Notes: generated from the sequence alone by a model not told the origin. A DNA stretch of 31,361 nt from Alphaproteobacteria bacterium UBA1303 (GCA_002307315.1 DBTZ01000050.1:1-31361), one strand, 5' to 3'. Positions 16,626 to 25,800 are shown, counted from the stretch's first letter. Translations and numbers: made by a program.

Positions 16626-16799
16626 AAGCTTGAACTTTGATTTACCGCGCTTCTTGCCCGAAAACCGCTTCACACTTTTCGGGAAGCTTGAACTTTGATT
16701 TATCGCGCTTCTTGCCCGAAAACCGCTTCACACTTTTCGGGAAGCTTGAACTTTGATTTATCGCGCTTCTTACCCGAAAACCGCTTCACACTTTTCGGG
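16626..16799. repeat. Three tandem copies of a 58-bp unit
   Basis: Copies start at AAGCTTGAACTTTGATTTA at 16626, 16684 and 16742; a fourth begins with AAGC at 16800 and then diverges. The copies differ at only a few bases (for example TACCGCGC against TATCGCGC). Each contains the palindrome CCCGAAAA...TTTTCGGG (16657-16683, 16715-16741, 16773-16799) with an 11-nt centre CCGCTTCACAC. There is no gene here: the ORF across the repeats only reads the repeat three times and then enters the tRNA. Confidence 0.93.
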
Positions 16800-16833
16800 A
16801 AGCGCTTTATGGTCCGCCGCCCTCGCGGCATTT

Positions 16834-16908
16834 TGGGGCGTAGCCAAGCGGTAAGGCACTGGATTTTGATTCCAGCATTCGAAGGTTCGAATCCTTCCGC
16901 CCCAGCCA
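16834..16908 (+). tRNA. tRNA-Gln (TTG)
   Basis: The 75-nt gene has acceptor arms TGGGGCG and CGCCCCA, discriminator G and an encoded CCA. The D arm is TAGCCAAGCGGTAAGGCA, the anticodon stem-loop CTGGA-TTTTGAT-TCCAG carries anticodon TTG, and the T arm contains GGTTCGAATCC. It starts 34 bp after the last tandem repeat and lies 40 bp from the stop of convergent malQ. Confidence 0.97.
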
Positions 16909-16948
16909 ACCAGCCGCCGGCAAGACCCCGCAAATTAAGAATATTTTC

Positions 16949-19063
16949 TTATTTTCGTGCAGCAGCTATTGCCGCGACGGTATCGCGAACCCTTTCGTCG
17001 GCGAAGGCATCTTCCAGCGTACGCGGATGGCGGCGGCGCCAGTTCGGGTATTCGGTGATGCTGCCCGGCAGATTGGCCTGATGAGCCACGGCGAGAATGT
17101 CGTCGGCCTGGGCCAGGAACAGCTTCGAGGGCCCGCGCGACAGATATACCTGCAGCGCACGCGCCAGGGCTTCGTCCCAGCCGCGGCCGGTGTCGTTGGG
17201 ATCGATGCCTTCAGGCAGTAAGCTAGCCTCGGCGAGGGCCCACATCATCTGACGCTTTTCATCAAGGCGCTGGCGACGGGCTTCCTCGATGCCACCCGCT
17301 CCCAGCATGCCGATCCGCGCCTTGGTATCGAGATCGTCGCCGTCGAGATACCCGCGCAAAGTCGCCAGATCGTGGGTCGAAACCGACACCGCGGCAAGCG
17401 GCGGAAACCGATCCGGCCGCCGGAACGTACCGTTCTCGCGCTCGAAATAGAAAATCTTGCACGACAGGATGTTCGCCTCGGCCATTTTTTCGCGAAAGCC
17501 ATCTGGCACCGTGCCCAAATCCTCGCCGATCAAAAGGCATTGATGGCGCTGGCTTTCCAACGCGGCGATGCGGATGAAATCGTGCAGCGGATAGTTGACA
17601 TAAGCGCCCGCGGCCGGCTTCTCGCCTGCCGGAATGAGGAACAGCCGCTGCCAGCCCATCACGTGGTCGATGCGCAAGGCCCCGGCATGGCGCATCCCGG
17701 CGCGCAATAACGCGATGAAATGGGCATAGCCGGTTTGGCGCAACATCCCCGGCTTCATCGGCACCACGCCCCACTCCTGCCCGGCCTCGTTGAACGGATC
17801 GGGGGGAGAGCCGATGCGCAAATTTCCGGCGAACAGATCTTGATTGCTCCAATGGTCGGAAGAAGCGCCGTTCACGCTGATGGCGAGATCGTTGTAGAGA
17901 CCGATCTTAAGGCCCTTGGCGCGCGCGTCTTCCGCTGCCGCGGCAAACTGTTCCTCGCAGAGCCATTGCAGGTACTGAAAGAAGGCGATGCGCCCGCTAT
18001 AGCGGCGGCGCAGGTCGAGCGCGCCTTGCGCCTCGGGCCGGCGATAGACTTCCGGCCAGATCGACCAGTCATGGGTGGAAAAATGTTCGGAAAACGCCTG
18101 GAAGGCGGCGAAGTTCTCGAGATCGAGGCCTTTGGCCCCCACAAACCGGCGAAAGTCCTGAAACCGCGCCCCTTCCTCGCCGGCGCAAAACTCGCGAAAG
18201 AGGCATTCCAAAAGTTCAAGCTTGATCTTCGCCACGCCGGCATAGTCGACGATCGGCCGGGCGCGCAAATCTTCGAGCGCTGCGCCATGAGCCTCCAGCA
18301 GCGAACGGGCGGCATCGGAAGCAACGAATTCGGGGATGGCTGCGATGTCGAGATATAGCGGATTTCTGAATAGCCGGCTCGAAGGCGAATAAGGGCTGGC
18401 GTCTTCGGGCGCATCGAGGAACAATGCGTGCAGCGGATTGAGGCCCACCGCATCGACATGTAAATCGGCACAACGGTCGGTCAGGGTGCGCAGGGCGCCA
18501 AAGTCGCCGACGCCGAAATCGCCCCGGCCGCGCAGCGCATAAAGCTGGGCGGCGATGCCGAAGCTGCGGCCATGAGCGAACGAAGCCGGAAGAAAGCAGC
18601 GCGGCGGCGCCACGATCAACTTGGTACTGCCGCTTGCGTTTCCGCATTCGACCATAAAATCGTGATAGCCGAGCGGCAGCGACGGAAGGTTCAACCGAAC
18701 CAACGGTCCGAAGGCGTCGGTTTCCCGCGCCATCCCGTCAATCCGCGCTTCGCCCTCGAAAGTTTCGCCGGTCTCCAGGTGCAGCGACCAGCGGACGCGA
18801 TCGCCACCCTGGCTGCGCAAGGGAACCGTACCCCGTTCGCCGATCACCGCCACCGGCGGCAACAGCCGCCGCCCCTCGGCTTCGGCGAGGCGATGAAGGC
18901 TATCGGCGGCGGCACAGTCGTTTTCGGCATCGTTGCCCAACGCCCCAAGCAGCGTCTTGAGGGTCTCGGGCGAGATCTCATGCAAGGTTCCGTGGATATC
19001 CCAATAGCGCCGCTCGATGCCGACCGCATCCGCCAGTGTAAGTATCGCCGAACCGTCCTCCAT
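16949..19063 (-). CDS. malQ: 4-alpha-glucanotransferase (amylomaltase, GH77)
   Basis: MalQ transfers maltosyl and longer glucan segments between acceptors, recycling the short maltodextrins released during glycogen breakdown. The 704-aa length matches the long bacterial form. GH77 landmarks are the nucleophile Asp466 (ALRIDHVMGWQRLF), the acid/base Glu514 (LLIGEDLGTVPDGF) and the third acidic site in STHDLATLRGY. The start is the ATG at 19063 (MEDGSAILTLADAVG), with AAGGA nine bases upstream overlapping the glgX stop; the frame is open to 19315, but that region is the end of glgX. The gene is 13 bp downstream of glgX and is the last of the glgB-glgX-malQ operon. It converges on tRNA-Gln. Confidence 0.96.
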   Translation of the reverse strand: MEDGSAILTLADAVGIERRYWDIHGTLHEISPETLKTLLGALGNDAENDCAAADSLHRLAEAEGRRLLPPVAVIGERGTVPLRSQGGDRVRWSLHLETGETFEGEARIDGMARETDAFGPLVRLNLPSLPLGYHDFMVECGNASGSTKLIVAPPRCFLPASFAHGRSFGIAAQLYALRGRGDFGVGDFGALRTLTDRCADLHVDAVGLNPLHALFLDAPEDASPYSPSSRLFRNPLYLDIAAIPEFVASDAARSLLEAHGAALEDLRARPIVDYAGVAKIKLELLECLFREFCAGEEGARFQDFRRFVGAKGLDLENFAAFQAFSEHFSTHDWSIWPEVYRRPEAQGALDLRRRYSGRIAFFQYLQWLCEEQFAAAAEDARAKGLKIGLYNDLAISVNGASSDHWSNQDLFAGNLRIGSPPDPFNEAGQEWGVVPMKPGMLRQTGYAHFIALLRAGMRHAGALRIDHVMGWQRLFLIPAGEKPAAGAYVNYPLHDFIRIAALESQRHQCLLIGEDLGTVPDGFREKMAEANILSCKIFYFERENGTFRRPDRFPPLAAVSVSTHDLATLRGYLDGDDLDTKARIGMLGAGGIEEARRQRLDEKRQMMWALAEASLLPEGIDPNDTGRGWDEALARALQVYLSRGPSKLFLAQADDILAVAHQANLPGSITEYPNWRRRHPRTLEDAFADERVRDTVAAIAAARK

Positions 19064-19076
19064 GCGGAAATATCCT

Positions 19077-21146
19077 TCAGCGTTCTGCAAACAGCACCAG
19101 CGCATTGCTGGAAAGCGGGTAGACGGCGTCGGCGGCATAAACCTGCGGCCGGACATTCGCATCGGCGGTATCGAATGCGAGCGAAAAACCGCGCACGCCG
19201 GCAAAGGCGGGAAGCACAAACGGCTGCGGATAGGAAGATGCATTGAGCAACAGAAGAAAACTTTCGCCCCCCGCCCCGCCGTCGAGCCGCGCGCCGAAGG
19301 TATGACGCTGCGCATCGCGCCAATCGGCTTCCGTCATCTCCCGTCCTTCCTGGTTGAGCCAAACGATGTCCTTGAGGCCGCCCGGACCAACCTTGCTTCC
19401 GGTGAAAAAAGCCGTGCGCCTGAACGTCGGATGATCTTTGCGAAGTCTTACCAGAGCTTGAACGAAGCGAAGAAAATCACCCTCCTCGACCAGCGTGGAC
19501 CAATCGAGCCACGAGATTTCGTTGTCCTGGCAATAGGCGTTGTTGTTGCCGCCTTGGCTGCGGCCGATCTCGTCGCCGGCGGTCAGCATCGGCACGCCTT
19601 GCGACAGCAGAAGTGTGGCGATCAGATTGCGCCGTCGGCGCAGCCTTAGGCTGTTGATGTGCGGATCGTTGCTCGGACCTTCGGCGCCGCAGTTGAAGCT
19701 GCAATTCTCGCCCGTACCGTCGCGGTTGTCTTCGCCGTTGGCTTCGTTGTGTTTGGAATTGTAACCGACCAGATCGGCAAGGGTGAACCCGTCGTGGGCG
19801 GTGACAAAGTTGACGCTATCGCATGGCCCCCGCCCGCCGAACATGTCGCTGGAACCGGCAAGCCGCGAAGCAAACAGGCCCAGCATGCCGCCGTCGCCGC
19901 GCCAGAATTTGCGCACGTCGTCGCGGTAACGGTCGTTCCATTCGCCCCACCCGCGAGGAAAGCCGCCCAAACGATAGCCGCCGAAGCCCAAATCCCACGG
20001 CTCGGCGATCATCTTGACTTGCGACAGAACGGGGTCTTGCCGGATGCAGGCGAGCAAAGGCGCATCGGGCGAAAATTCGCCCCGTACCCGCGCATTGGTG
20101 ACGGCGAGGTCGAAGCGGAAACCGTCGACTCCCATCTCGCCTACCCAGTAGCGCATCGCGTCCATCGCCATCTGGCGCACTTTTGGATGGTCGAAGTTCA
20201 GCGAATGGCCGCAACCGGTGTCGTCGCGATAGATGCGCTTGTTCCCGGCCAAGGCGTAATAGGAGGCGTTGTCGATGCCGCGATAACTTAAGGTCGGCCC
20301 CAAAACGCTGCCCTCGCCGGTGTGATTGAACACGATGTCGAGGATGACCTCAATGCCAGCGTCGTGGAAGGCATCGACGGTGGCGTGGAAATCCTCGCGT
20401 GCGCCCTCGAACAGATAGCGCGGCTCGACGGCGAAGTAGTTGATCGAATTGTAGCCCCAATAATCGCGCAATCCCAGTTTGGCCAACGCCGCGGTGTTGG
20501 CGATCGGATTAACCGGCAGAAGCTCGACGGCGGTAACACCGAGATCGCGCACGTACGACAGCACTTCGGGATGACGCAGCGCCCCTGCGGTGCCGCGCAA
20601 TTCTTTCGGCACCATAGGATGGCGCATGGTGAAGCCGCGTATGTGCATCTCGTAGATCACGCTCTCGGCCATCTTCGTGTACGGGCGGGCAGCACCCGAC
20701 GGCGGCAACGGCGCGCTCACCAGGCATTTCGGCATTAGGGCTGCATTGTCGCGGATATCGAAGGAAAGATCGGCAGCATCGCTGCCGAAAACATAGCCGC
20801 AATGGATCTCGTTCCAGACAAAGGTGCGGTCGAGCACGCGTGCATACGGATCGATCAACAGTTTGTTGGGATTGAAGCGATGACCTTCGGTGGGTGCATA
20901 CGGCCCGTAGACCCGATAGCCGTATTTGAGCCCTGGCTTCGCGCCCGGCAAATAGCCGTGCCAGACGTCGACGGTGCGTTCGGGAAGGGCGATGCGGACG
21001 ATCTCGCGACCGCCGGTCTCGTCGAACAGGCACAACTCGACTTTAGTCGCATGGCCGGAAAACAGCGCAAAATTCACGCCTCCGGCATCGACGGTCGCGC
21101 CGAAGGGATAGGGCCGTCCCGCCTCGATGGTGCCGATGGATTGCAT
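19077..21146 (-). CDS. glgX: Glycogen debranching enzyme (GH13_11)
   Basis: GlgX hydrolyses alpha-1,6 branches of phosphorylase-trimmed glycogen, releasing short maltodextrins that MalQ and GlgP can use. The 689-aa protein has an N-terminal CBM48-type beta domain (PFGATVDAGGVNFALFS), the catalytic barrel with nucleophile Asp346 (GVDGFRFDLAV), acid/base Glu382 (MIAEPWDLGFGGY) and the third acid in TAHDGFTLADLV, and a C-terminal beta domain. The ATG at 21146 shares its A with the glgB stop (TGATG), and GAAAGGA lies just upstream; a GTG one codon earlier is the alternative. The overlap indicates translational coupling with glgB. Confidence 0.96.
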   Translation of the reverse strand: MQSIGTIEAGRPYPFGATVDAGGVNFALFSGHATKVELCLFDETGGREIVRIALPERTVDVWHGYLPGAKPGLKYGYRVYGPYAPTEGHRFNPNKLLIDPYARVLDRTFVWNEIHCGYVFGSDAADLSFDIRDNAALMPKCLVSAPLPPSGAARPYTKMAESVIYEMHIRGFTMRHPMVPKELRGTAGALRHPEVLSYVRDLGVTAVELLPVNPIANTAALAKLGLRDYWGYNSINYFAVEPRYLFEGAREDFHATVDAFHDAGIEVILDIVFNHTGEGSVLGPTLSYRGIDNASYYALAGNKRIYRDDTGCGHSLNFDHPKVRQMAMDAMRYWVGEMGVDGFRFDLAVTNARVRGEFSPDAPLLACIRQDPVLSQVKMIAEPWDLGFGGYRLGGFPRGWGEWNDRYRDDVRKFWRGDGGMLGLFASRLAGSSDMFGGRGPCDSVNFVTAHDGFTLADLVGYNSKHNEANGEDNRDGTGENCSFNCGAEGPSNDPHINSLRLRRRRNLIATLLLSQGVPMLTAGDEIGRSQGGNNNAYCQDNEISWLDWSTLVEEGDFLRFVQALVRLRKDHPTFRRTAFFTGSKVGPGGLKDIVWLNQEGREMTEADWRDAQRHTFGARLDGGAGGESFLLLLNASSYPQPFVLPAFAGVRGFSLAFDTADANVRPQVYAADAVYPLSSNALVLFAER

Positions 21147-23389
21147 CACGTCCTTTCGGGCGCCAGAACCAAAACGCCTAAGGGCGGCAGGGTAAGTTTC
21201 AGTGAGGCCGGCAGGCCGTGCATGCCCGCATCCTCGGCTTCGAGGATTCCGTTGTTGCCGACGTCGGAGCCGCCGTAGTGGCGGGAATCGGTGTTGAGAA
21301 TTTCGCGATAGCGCCCGCCCTGCGGCACACCGATACGATAGTCGCGGCGCACCACCGGGGTAAAATTACACACCACCGCCACAAAATCGTCGGGAGTGGT
21401 CCCACGGCGAATGTAGGAGATTACCGAATTTTCGGTGTCGTTACAGTCGATCCAGCGAAAACCGTCCGGCTCGCAATCGCGGCGGTGCAGGGCTGTGTGA
21501 TCGCGGTACAACCAATTGAGATCATGCACCAGGGCCTTCACCCCGGCATGCAGAGGATGCTCGGTCAGGTGCCAATCGAGGCTTTCGTCGTGGTTCCATT
21601 CCTTCCCTTGCGCAAACTCGCAGCCCATGAACATCAGCTTTTTGCCCGGCATGGTGTACTGGAAGGCAAAATAGGCGCGAAGGTTGGCGAACTTCTGCCA
21701 TGCGTCGCCCGGCATTTTGGACAAGAGAGAACCCTTGCCATGCACCACTTCGTCGTGCGACAGGGGCAACACGAAGTTTTCGCTGAAAGCGTACAACAGG
21801 CCGAAGGTGAGACTGTTGTGATGGTATTTGCGATGGACCGGCTCCTTGGAAATGTAATCCAGGGTATCGTGCATCCAGCCCATGTTCCATTTGTAGCCGA
21901 AACCGAGACCGCCGAGATAGGTCGGCCGCGACACCATCGGCCAGGCGGTCGATTCTTCGGCGATGGTCATCACGTCGGGATTGCTGACATAGGCAAGTTC
22001 ATTGAGCTTGCGAAGAAACGCGACCGCTTCGAGATTCTCGGTGCCGCCGTAGATGTTGGGCACCCATTCGCCCGTCTTCCGGCTGTAATTGCGATAGAGC
22101 ATCGAGGCCACCGCATCGACCCTAAGCCCGTCGATGCCGTATTCGCCGAGCCAGAACAGAGCATTCGACAACAGAAAGCCCCGCACCTCGTTGCGGCCGA
22201 AATTGTAGATCAGGGTGTTCCAATCGGGATGATAGCCTTCCTTGGGGTCGGCATGTTCGTAAAGATGGGTGCCGTCGAACAGCCCCAGAGCGTGGGCATC
22301 GGTGGGGAAATGCCCCGGCACCCAATCGAGGATCAGTCCGATGCCTTCGGCATGGCACCGCTCGACGAAGAAAAGAAAGTCGGCCGGCGTGCCGAAGCGG
22401 CTGGTGGGAGCGAACAGCGCGGTCGGCTGATAGCCCCAGGAACCATCAAACGGATGCTCGTTGATCGGCATCAGTTCGATGTGGGTAAAGCCCATCTCCT
22501 TGACGTAGGGCACCAGGCGGTCTGCCAGTTCGCGATAGGTCAGCGAACGGTTGCCTTCTTCCGGCACCCTCTGCCAGGAGCCCAGATGCACCTCGTAGAT
22601 CGCCACCGGCGATGCCCGATCGCCGTGCGGCCCCTTGGTGCGCGGCAGTTCCGGAAGGTTCGCGCGTACCTTCGAGGCCGTGTGCGGCGGCCGTTCGGCT
22701 TCGAACGCAAAGGGATCGGCTTTCAACAATAGCGCGCCGTCCCGCGTCTTGATCTCGTACTTGTAGCAGACGCCGGAGCTTATGCCGGGGACGAAAATCT
22801 CCCAGATGCCGGCACCGGGGTGCAGACGCATGACGTGGCACCGCCCGTCCCAATTGTTGAAATCGCCCACCACGCTGACCCGGCGGGCGTTGGGCGCCCA
22901 AACCGCAAAGCTGACACCGGAAACACCGTCTATTTCTATCGGGTGCGCCCCCATCTTTTCAAAGGCGCGCAGGTAATTCCCCTCCGCATGAAGGTAGAGG
23001 TCCAATTCGCCCAAGGTGGGACCGAACGCATAGGGATCGTCGACGATGGTTTCATGCTCGCCAAACGTCAGTTTCAACCGATAAGCGAACGACGCCGTCG
23101 CACCGAGGATCGCTCCGGCGAAAAAACCGCTTTCGTGCGCCTTGGGCAGTTCGCCCATCTCGCGGCCATCTTCGCGTGCCACCACCACGACTTTGGCGGC
23201 ATCCGGCCGAAAAACCCGCACTTCGACAGACGAAGCCCCCGTCTGGTGCATTCCCAATACGGCAAAGGCATTGTGTTCGTCGCCCGCAAGAAGCGCCGTA
23301 GCGAGCTTGGCCAGCGGATTCGCACCGCGCGCCGCCTTGGGTTTGCGCTCGCCGCTCGGCGCGGTCACGGGCGATTTGTCTGTGTTCAT
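21146..23389 (-). CDS. glgB: 1,4-alpha-glucan branching enzyme (GH13_9)
   Basis: GlgB cuts alpha-1,4 chains and re-attaches them as alpha-1,6 branches during glycogen synthesis. The 747-aa long form carries an extra N-terminal CBM48-like domain (residues about 30-120) before the usual one (SFAVWAPNARRVSVVGDFNNW). The barrel has nucleophile Asp425 (GLRVDAVASMLYR), acid/base Glu478 (IAEESTAWPMVS) and LSHDEVVHGKGSL. I chose the ATG at 23389 (MNTDKSP), preceded by GAGGTGG at good spacing; the frame is open to 23422. It heads the glgB-glgX-malQ operon and diverges from glgA with 231 bp between the starts, so storage synthesis and breakdown genes share a control region. Confidence 0.97.
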   Translation of the reverse strand: MNTDKSPVTAPSGERKPKAARGANPLAKLATALLAGDEHNAFAVLGMHQTGASSVEVRVFRPDAAKVVVVAREDGREMGELPKAHESGFFAGAILGATASFAYRLKLTFGEHETIVDDPYAFGPTLGELDLYLHAEGNYLRAFEKMGAHPIEIDGVSGVSFAVWAPNARRVSVVGDFNNWDGRCHVMRLHPGAGIWEIFVPGISSGVCYKYEIKTRDGALLLKADPFAFEAERPPHTASKVRANLPELPRTKGPHGDRASPVAIYEVHLGSWQRVPEEGNRSLTYRELADRLVPYVKEMGFTHIELMPINEHPFDGSWGYQPTALFAPTSRFGTPADFLFFVERCHAEGIGLILDWVPGHFPTDAHALGLFDGTHLYEHADPKEGYHPDWNTLIYNFGRNEVRGFLLSNALFWLGEYGIDGLRVDAVASMLYRNYSRKTGEWVPNIYGGTENLEAVAFLRKLNELAYVSNPDVMTIAEESTAWPMVSRPTYLGGLGFGYKWNMGWMHDTLDYISKEPVHRKYHHNSLTFGLLYAFSENFVLPLSHDEVVHGKGSLLSKMPGDAWQKFANLRAYFAFQYTMPGKKLMFMGCEFAQGKEWNHDESLDWHLTEHPLHAGVKALVHDLNWLYRDHTALHRRDCEPDGFRWIDCNDTENSVISYIRRGTTPDDFVAVVCNFTPVVRRDYRIGVPQGGRYREILNTDSRHYGGSDVGNNGILEAEDAGMHGLPASLKLTLPPLGVLVLAPERT

Positions 23390-23544
23390 CGAAATACCAC
23401 CTCGGGAAGGGTCGTAAAGCATTACAAGCTATTATTAACGATAACAGGCCAATCCTCTCCAAATCGGAAAAAAGATGGCTTTATCGAGGCAAACTGTAAG
23501 AAGAGTTTTACCTGAATCTGGTTCTAATATTAGGTGAAAAATAT

Positions 23545-23573
23545 CTGACCAAAATCAGTTATTTTCGTATAAA
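23545..23573 (+). promoter_or_regulatory. Candidate glgA promoter
   Basis: CTGACC (23545-23550) and TATAAA (23568-23573) are separated by exactly 17 bp, in the AT-rich gap between glgB and glgA. The transcript would begin near 23580 and have a leader of about 40 nt. I could not place an equally good promoter for the divergent glgB. Confidence 0.45.
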
Positions 23574-23620
23574 CTATGGTTAAATTTTTTGCGCGTCGGG
23601 GGCGACGAACGGGGAGAATC

Positions 23621-25144
23621 ATGCGCGTTTTGTTCATGGCATCCGAAGCCTTTCCTCTGGCAAAAACCGGGGGCTTGGCGGATGTGTCGCGCGCCCTGCC
23701 GATTGCTCTCCAAAGTCGGGGGATCGACGTCCGCCTGCTTATGCCGGGGTATCCTTCCGCGCTGACCCGGATCGAAAAGCCGCGCATCATCGCCAAACTC
23801 GAACCGGCCGTTGGAGTGAACGATGCGGTGCTGATCGCCGGCAAGATGCCGGATTCCGATTTGCCGGTTTATCTCATCGATTCGCCTCAACTCTACCGGC
23901 GGGACGGCGGGATTTACCAAGACGAAAACGGCGAGGAATGGCCGGACAATGCCAAACGGTTCGCGTTTCTAGCCCATATCGGCGCCCGCCTTGCCATGGG
24001 GCGGATAAAAATCGCCTGGCAGCCCAACGTCGTTCACGCCAACGACTGGCACACCGGTCTTTTGCCGCTGCTGCTGTCGATGGAAGGGGTAGCAAGGCCG
24101 CGCACCATCTTCACCACCCACAATATGGCGTTTCAGGGCAATTTTCCGGCGTCGGCGTTGGGCGATATGGGCATACCGGAACAATTCTTCGCCGGTGGCG
24201 CGGTTGAATTCTATGGGCAGGTTTCCTTTCTCAAGGCGGGGCTAACCTTCGCCGATAAGGTGACCACCGTCAGCCCGACCTACGCCCGCGAAATCCTTAC
24301 CCCCGAGTACGGTTGCGGCATGGAGGGAATCTTACGTGCCCGCGGCAAGGATTTTTCCGGTATTCTCAACGGCATCGATCTCACTATGTGGGATCCGGCG
24401 ATAGACACCTGTCTGGCACAGACCTACCAGGCAGCCGACATTGCGGGAAAGCGCGCTTGCAAACTGGCCTTGCAGCGCGAACTTGGCCTCGCCGAGAACC
24501 CCGAAATTCCTCTCATTGGGTATGTCAGCCGGCTGACCCACCAGAAGATGGCCGACGTGATTGCCGACGCAATTCCCTACATTGCCGAGCATAACGCCCA
24601 ATTTGTGCTGGTCGGCGAAGGCGATCCCCGGTTGGAAGCGGCCTTTGTGGCGGCCCAAGCGCAATACCCCGGCCATGTTGCCGCGTACATCGGCTATGGC
24701 GAGCCCCTGGCGCACCGCCTGCAAGCGGGCAGCGACATCCTGTTGGCGCCGGCGCGCTTTGAGCCGTGCGGCCTTACCCAACTCTATGCCCTGCGCTACG
24801 GCACTCTGCCGGTGGTGCGTAAGACCGGCGGTCTGGCCGATACAGTGGTCGACGCCAACGCAGAAGCGGTCGGAGGGCGCATCGCCACCGGTTTTGTATT
24901 CGAAAAACCTTTGTTGGAAGACGTCAAATCAGCACTGAAACGCGCCTTGGCGCTGTTCCGCGAGCCGCTTACCTGGCGAAGGCTGCAATTGCAGGCGATG
25001 GCGCAGAATTTCAGTTGGGACGCTTCGGCGGTGGAATACCTCAAACTCTATCGTGCCGCTTGCGGCGATATCCGTATGGATGCGCTTCCCGAGGCACAAA
25101 TCGACCGAATGGACGCCGAATCAACGAGACAGATCGCCGGCTGA
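23621..25144 (+). CDS. glgA: Glycogen synthase (GT5, ADP-glucose type)
   Basis: GlgA extends alpha-1,4-glucan chains using ADP-glucose. The 507-aa protein begins MRVLFMASEAFPLAKTGGLA, with the KTGGL nucleotide-sugar loop (Lys15). The N-terminal Rossmann domain also has VVHANDWHTGLLPLLL and FTTHNMAFQGNFP, and the C-terminal domain has LIGYVSRLTHQKM, the ARFEPCGLTQLYALRYGT loop with the catalytic Glu, and KTGGLADTVVD. I chose the ATG at 23621 because GGGGAGA is directly upstream and the family N-terminus starts there; the frame is open to 23576. Its expected substrate supplier GlgC is not in the window. A DUF2934 gene follows 94 bp downstream. Confidence 0.97.
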   Translation: MRVLFMASEAFPLAKTGGLADVSRALPIALQSRGIDVRLLMPGYPSALTRIEKPRIIAKLEPAVGVNDAVLIAGKMPDSDLPVYLIDSPQLYRRDGGIYQDENGEEWPDNAKRFAFLAHIGARLAMGRIKIAWQPNVVHANDWHTGLLPLLLSMEGVARPRTIFTTHNMAFQGNFPASALGDMGIPEQFFAGGAVEFYGQVSFLKAGLTFADKVTTVSPTYAREILTPEYGCGMEGILRARGKDFSGILNGIDLTMWDPAIDTCLAQTYQAADIAGKRACKLALQRELGLAENPEIPLIGYVSRLTHQKMADVIADAIPYIAEHNAQFVLVGEGDPRLEAAFVAAQAQYPGHVAAYIGYGEPLAHRLQAGSDILLAPARFEPCGLTQLYALRYGTLPVVRKTGGLADTVVDANAEAVGGRIATGFVFEKPLLEDVKSALKRALALFREPLTWRRLQLQAMAQNFSWDASAVEYLKLYRAACGDIRMDALPEAQIDRMDAESTRQIAG

Positions 25145-25238
25145 GAAGATATAATTTGCGTCCGAAGCAGTCGGTTGGAAATTGGGTGGAATACTGGGGC
25201 GATCGGTACGGGGTCGATATGAATCGACAGGAGAGATC

Positions 25239-25541
25239 ATGATCTACGAATCGCAACCTCAGCCGGCAGAAGACGTCCGGATCGAACCTTCCGAAGAGGC
25301 GATACGTCTGCGCAGCTATCAGATATGGGAACGCGAAGGGCGCCCCGAAGGCTGTGCCGGCGAGCATTGGGCCCGTGCCAAGATGGAATTGGAAGCGGAA
25401 ATGGAAGAGGCTTCGATGGCCGGCAACACGGTGGACATCGTGCTGCCCCGTCTGCCGATTTCGACCCCGCCGACCAAGTCGATTTCCGCCCGCATCGAGG
25501 TGGATACATTCCCGCAGGTCGCCGTCGGCGGCAAAAGGTAA
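25239..25541 (+). CDS. DUF2934-domain protein
   Basis: This 100-aa protein has a DUF2934 segment near residues 20-50 (IRLRSYQIWEREGRPEG, then EHWARAKMELEAE), a short helical motif with conserved Trp, Glu, Gly-Arg-Pro and His-Trp positions. The rest (SMAGNTVDIVLPRLP and a Pro-rich end) looks disordered. No enzymatic residues are evident and I know no function. AGGAGAG immediately before the ATG is a strong ribosome binding site; an in-frame start at 25182 lacks one. It lies 94 bp after glgA on the same strand and may be co-transcribed with it. I recall such genes near glycogen genes in other alphaproteobacteria but cannot check that here. Confidence 0.82.
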   Translation: MIYESQPQPAEDVRIEPSEEAIRLRSYQIWEREGRPEGCAGEHWARAKMELEAEMEEASMAGNTVDIVLPRLPISTPPTKSISARIEVDTFPQVAVGGKR

Positions 25542-25598
25542 GCGTCCTTCCGAATGACGCTGCCGCACGTCGCTAGCGCGCTTTACAGAAGAGGCCTG

Positions 25599-25617
25599 CC
25601 CCGCACGCGTTGCGGGG
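25599..25617. terminator. Hairpin after the DUF2934 gene
   Basis: CCCCGCA (25599-25605) and TGCGGGG (25611-25617) form a perfect 7-bp stem with a 5-nt loop. It lies 57 bp after the stop. No U-run follows, so it is weaker than the hairpin at 25734. Confidence 0.4.
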
Positions 25618-25624
25618 TGGAGTC

Positions 25625-25701
25625 TGGTTTTCTGGCATGAAGCGAGACAAAACAAGGAGTTAGAGCATTTCAGTGTTTTTCGTTAAACAGTGAGATGCTC
25701 T
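25625..25701. repeat. Dispersed intergenic repeat, copy 1
   Basis: GGTTTTCTGGCATGAAGC is followed by GACAAAACAAGGAGTTAGAG (from 25646) and then a long imperfect inverted repeat, AGAGCATTTC...GAGATGCTCT, ending at 25701. Its left part aligns with copy 2 at 25817-25856 (GGTTTTCGG and GACAAAACAACAGGTTAGAG). There is no gene; the gap 25542-25971 holds only this copy, the hairpins and copy 2. Confidence 0.65.
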
Positions 25702-25733
25702 TGCAGCGAGGCGCGGTGGTGCGTGTGTGCGAC

Positions 25734-25764
25734 AACGCCGGCGTTTTTCGCCGGCGTTTTTGTT
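25734..25764 (+). terminator. Rho-independent terminator
   Basis: ACGCCGGCG (25735-25743) pairs perfectly with CGCCGGCGT (25749-25757) across a TTTTT loop, followed by TTTTTGTT. This is the strongest terminator downstream of glgA and the DUF2934 gene, although it is about 200 bp past the latter's stop. Confidence 0.85.
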
Positions 25765-25800
25765 GGGCGGCCGCCGCGACACCGCGGCAAAGAGCGCTTA

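Noticed and set aside
16626..16799. Possible CRISPR array
   Set aside because: The 58-bp units are directly adjacent with no unique spacers between them, only three copies exist and there are no cas genes.
16443..16908. Integrated element at the tRNA genes
   Set aside because: Both tRNAs are complete, there is no integrase, and the intervening DNA is only the short tandem repeat.
16695..17081. 128-aa ORF across the tandem repeats and tRNA-Gln
   Set aside because: It translates the repeat, then the tRNA gene, then the antisense of malQ; it is not a real protein.
21218..22732. 504-aa open frame antisense to glgB
   Set aside because: It is fully contained in glgB, and the composition is that of a shadow frame in GC-rich DNA.
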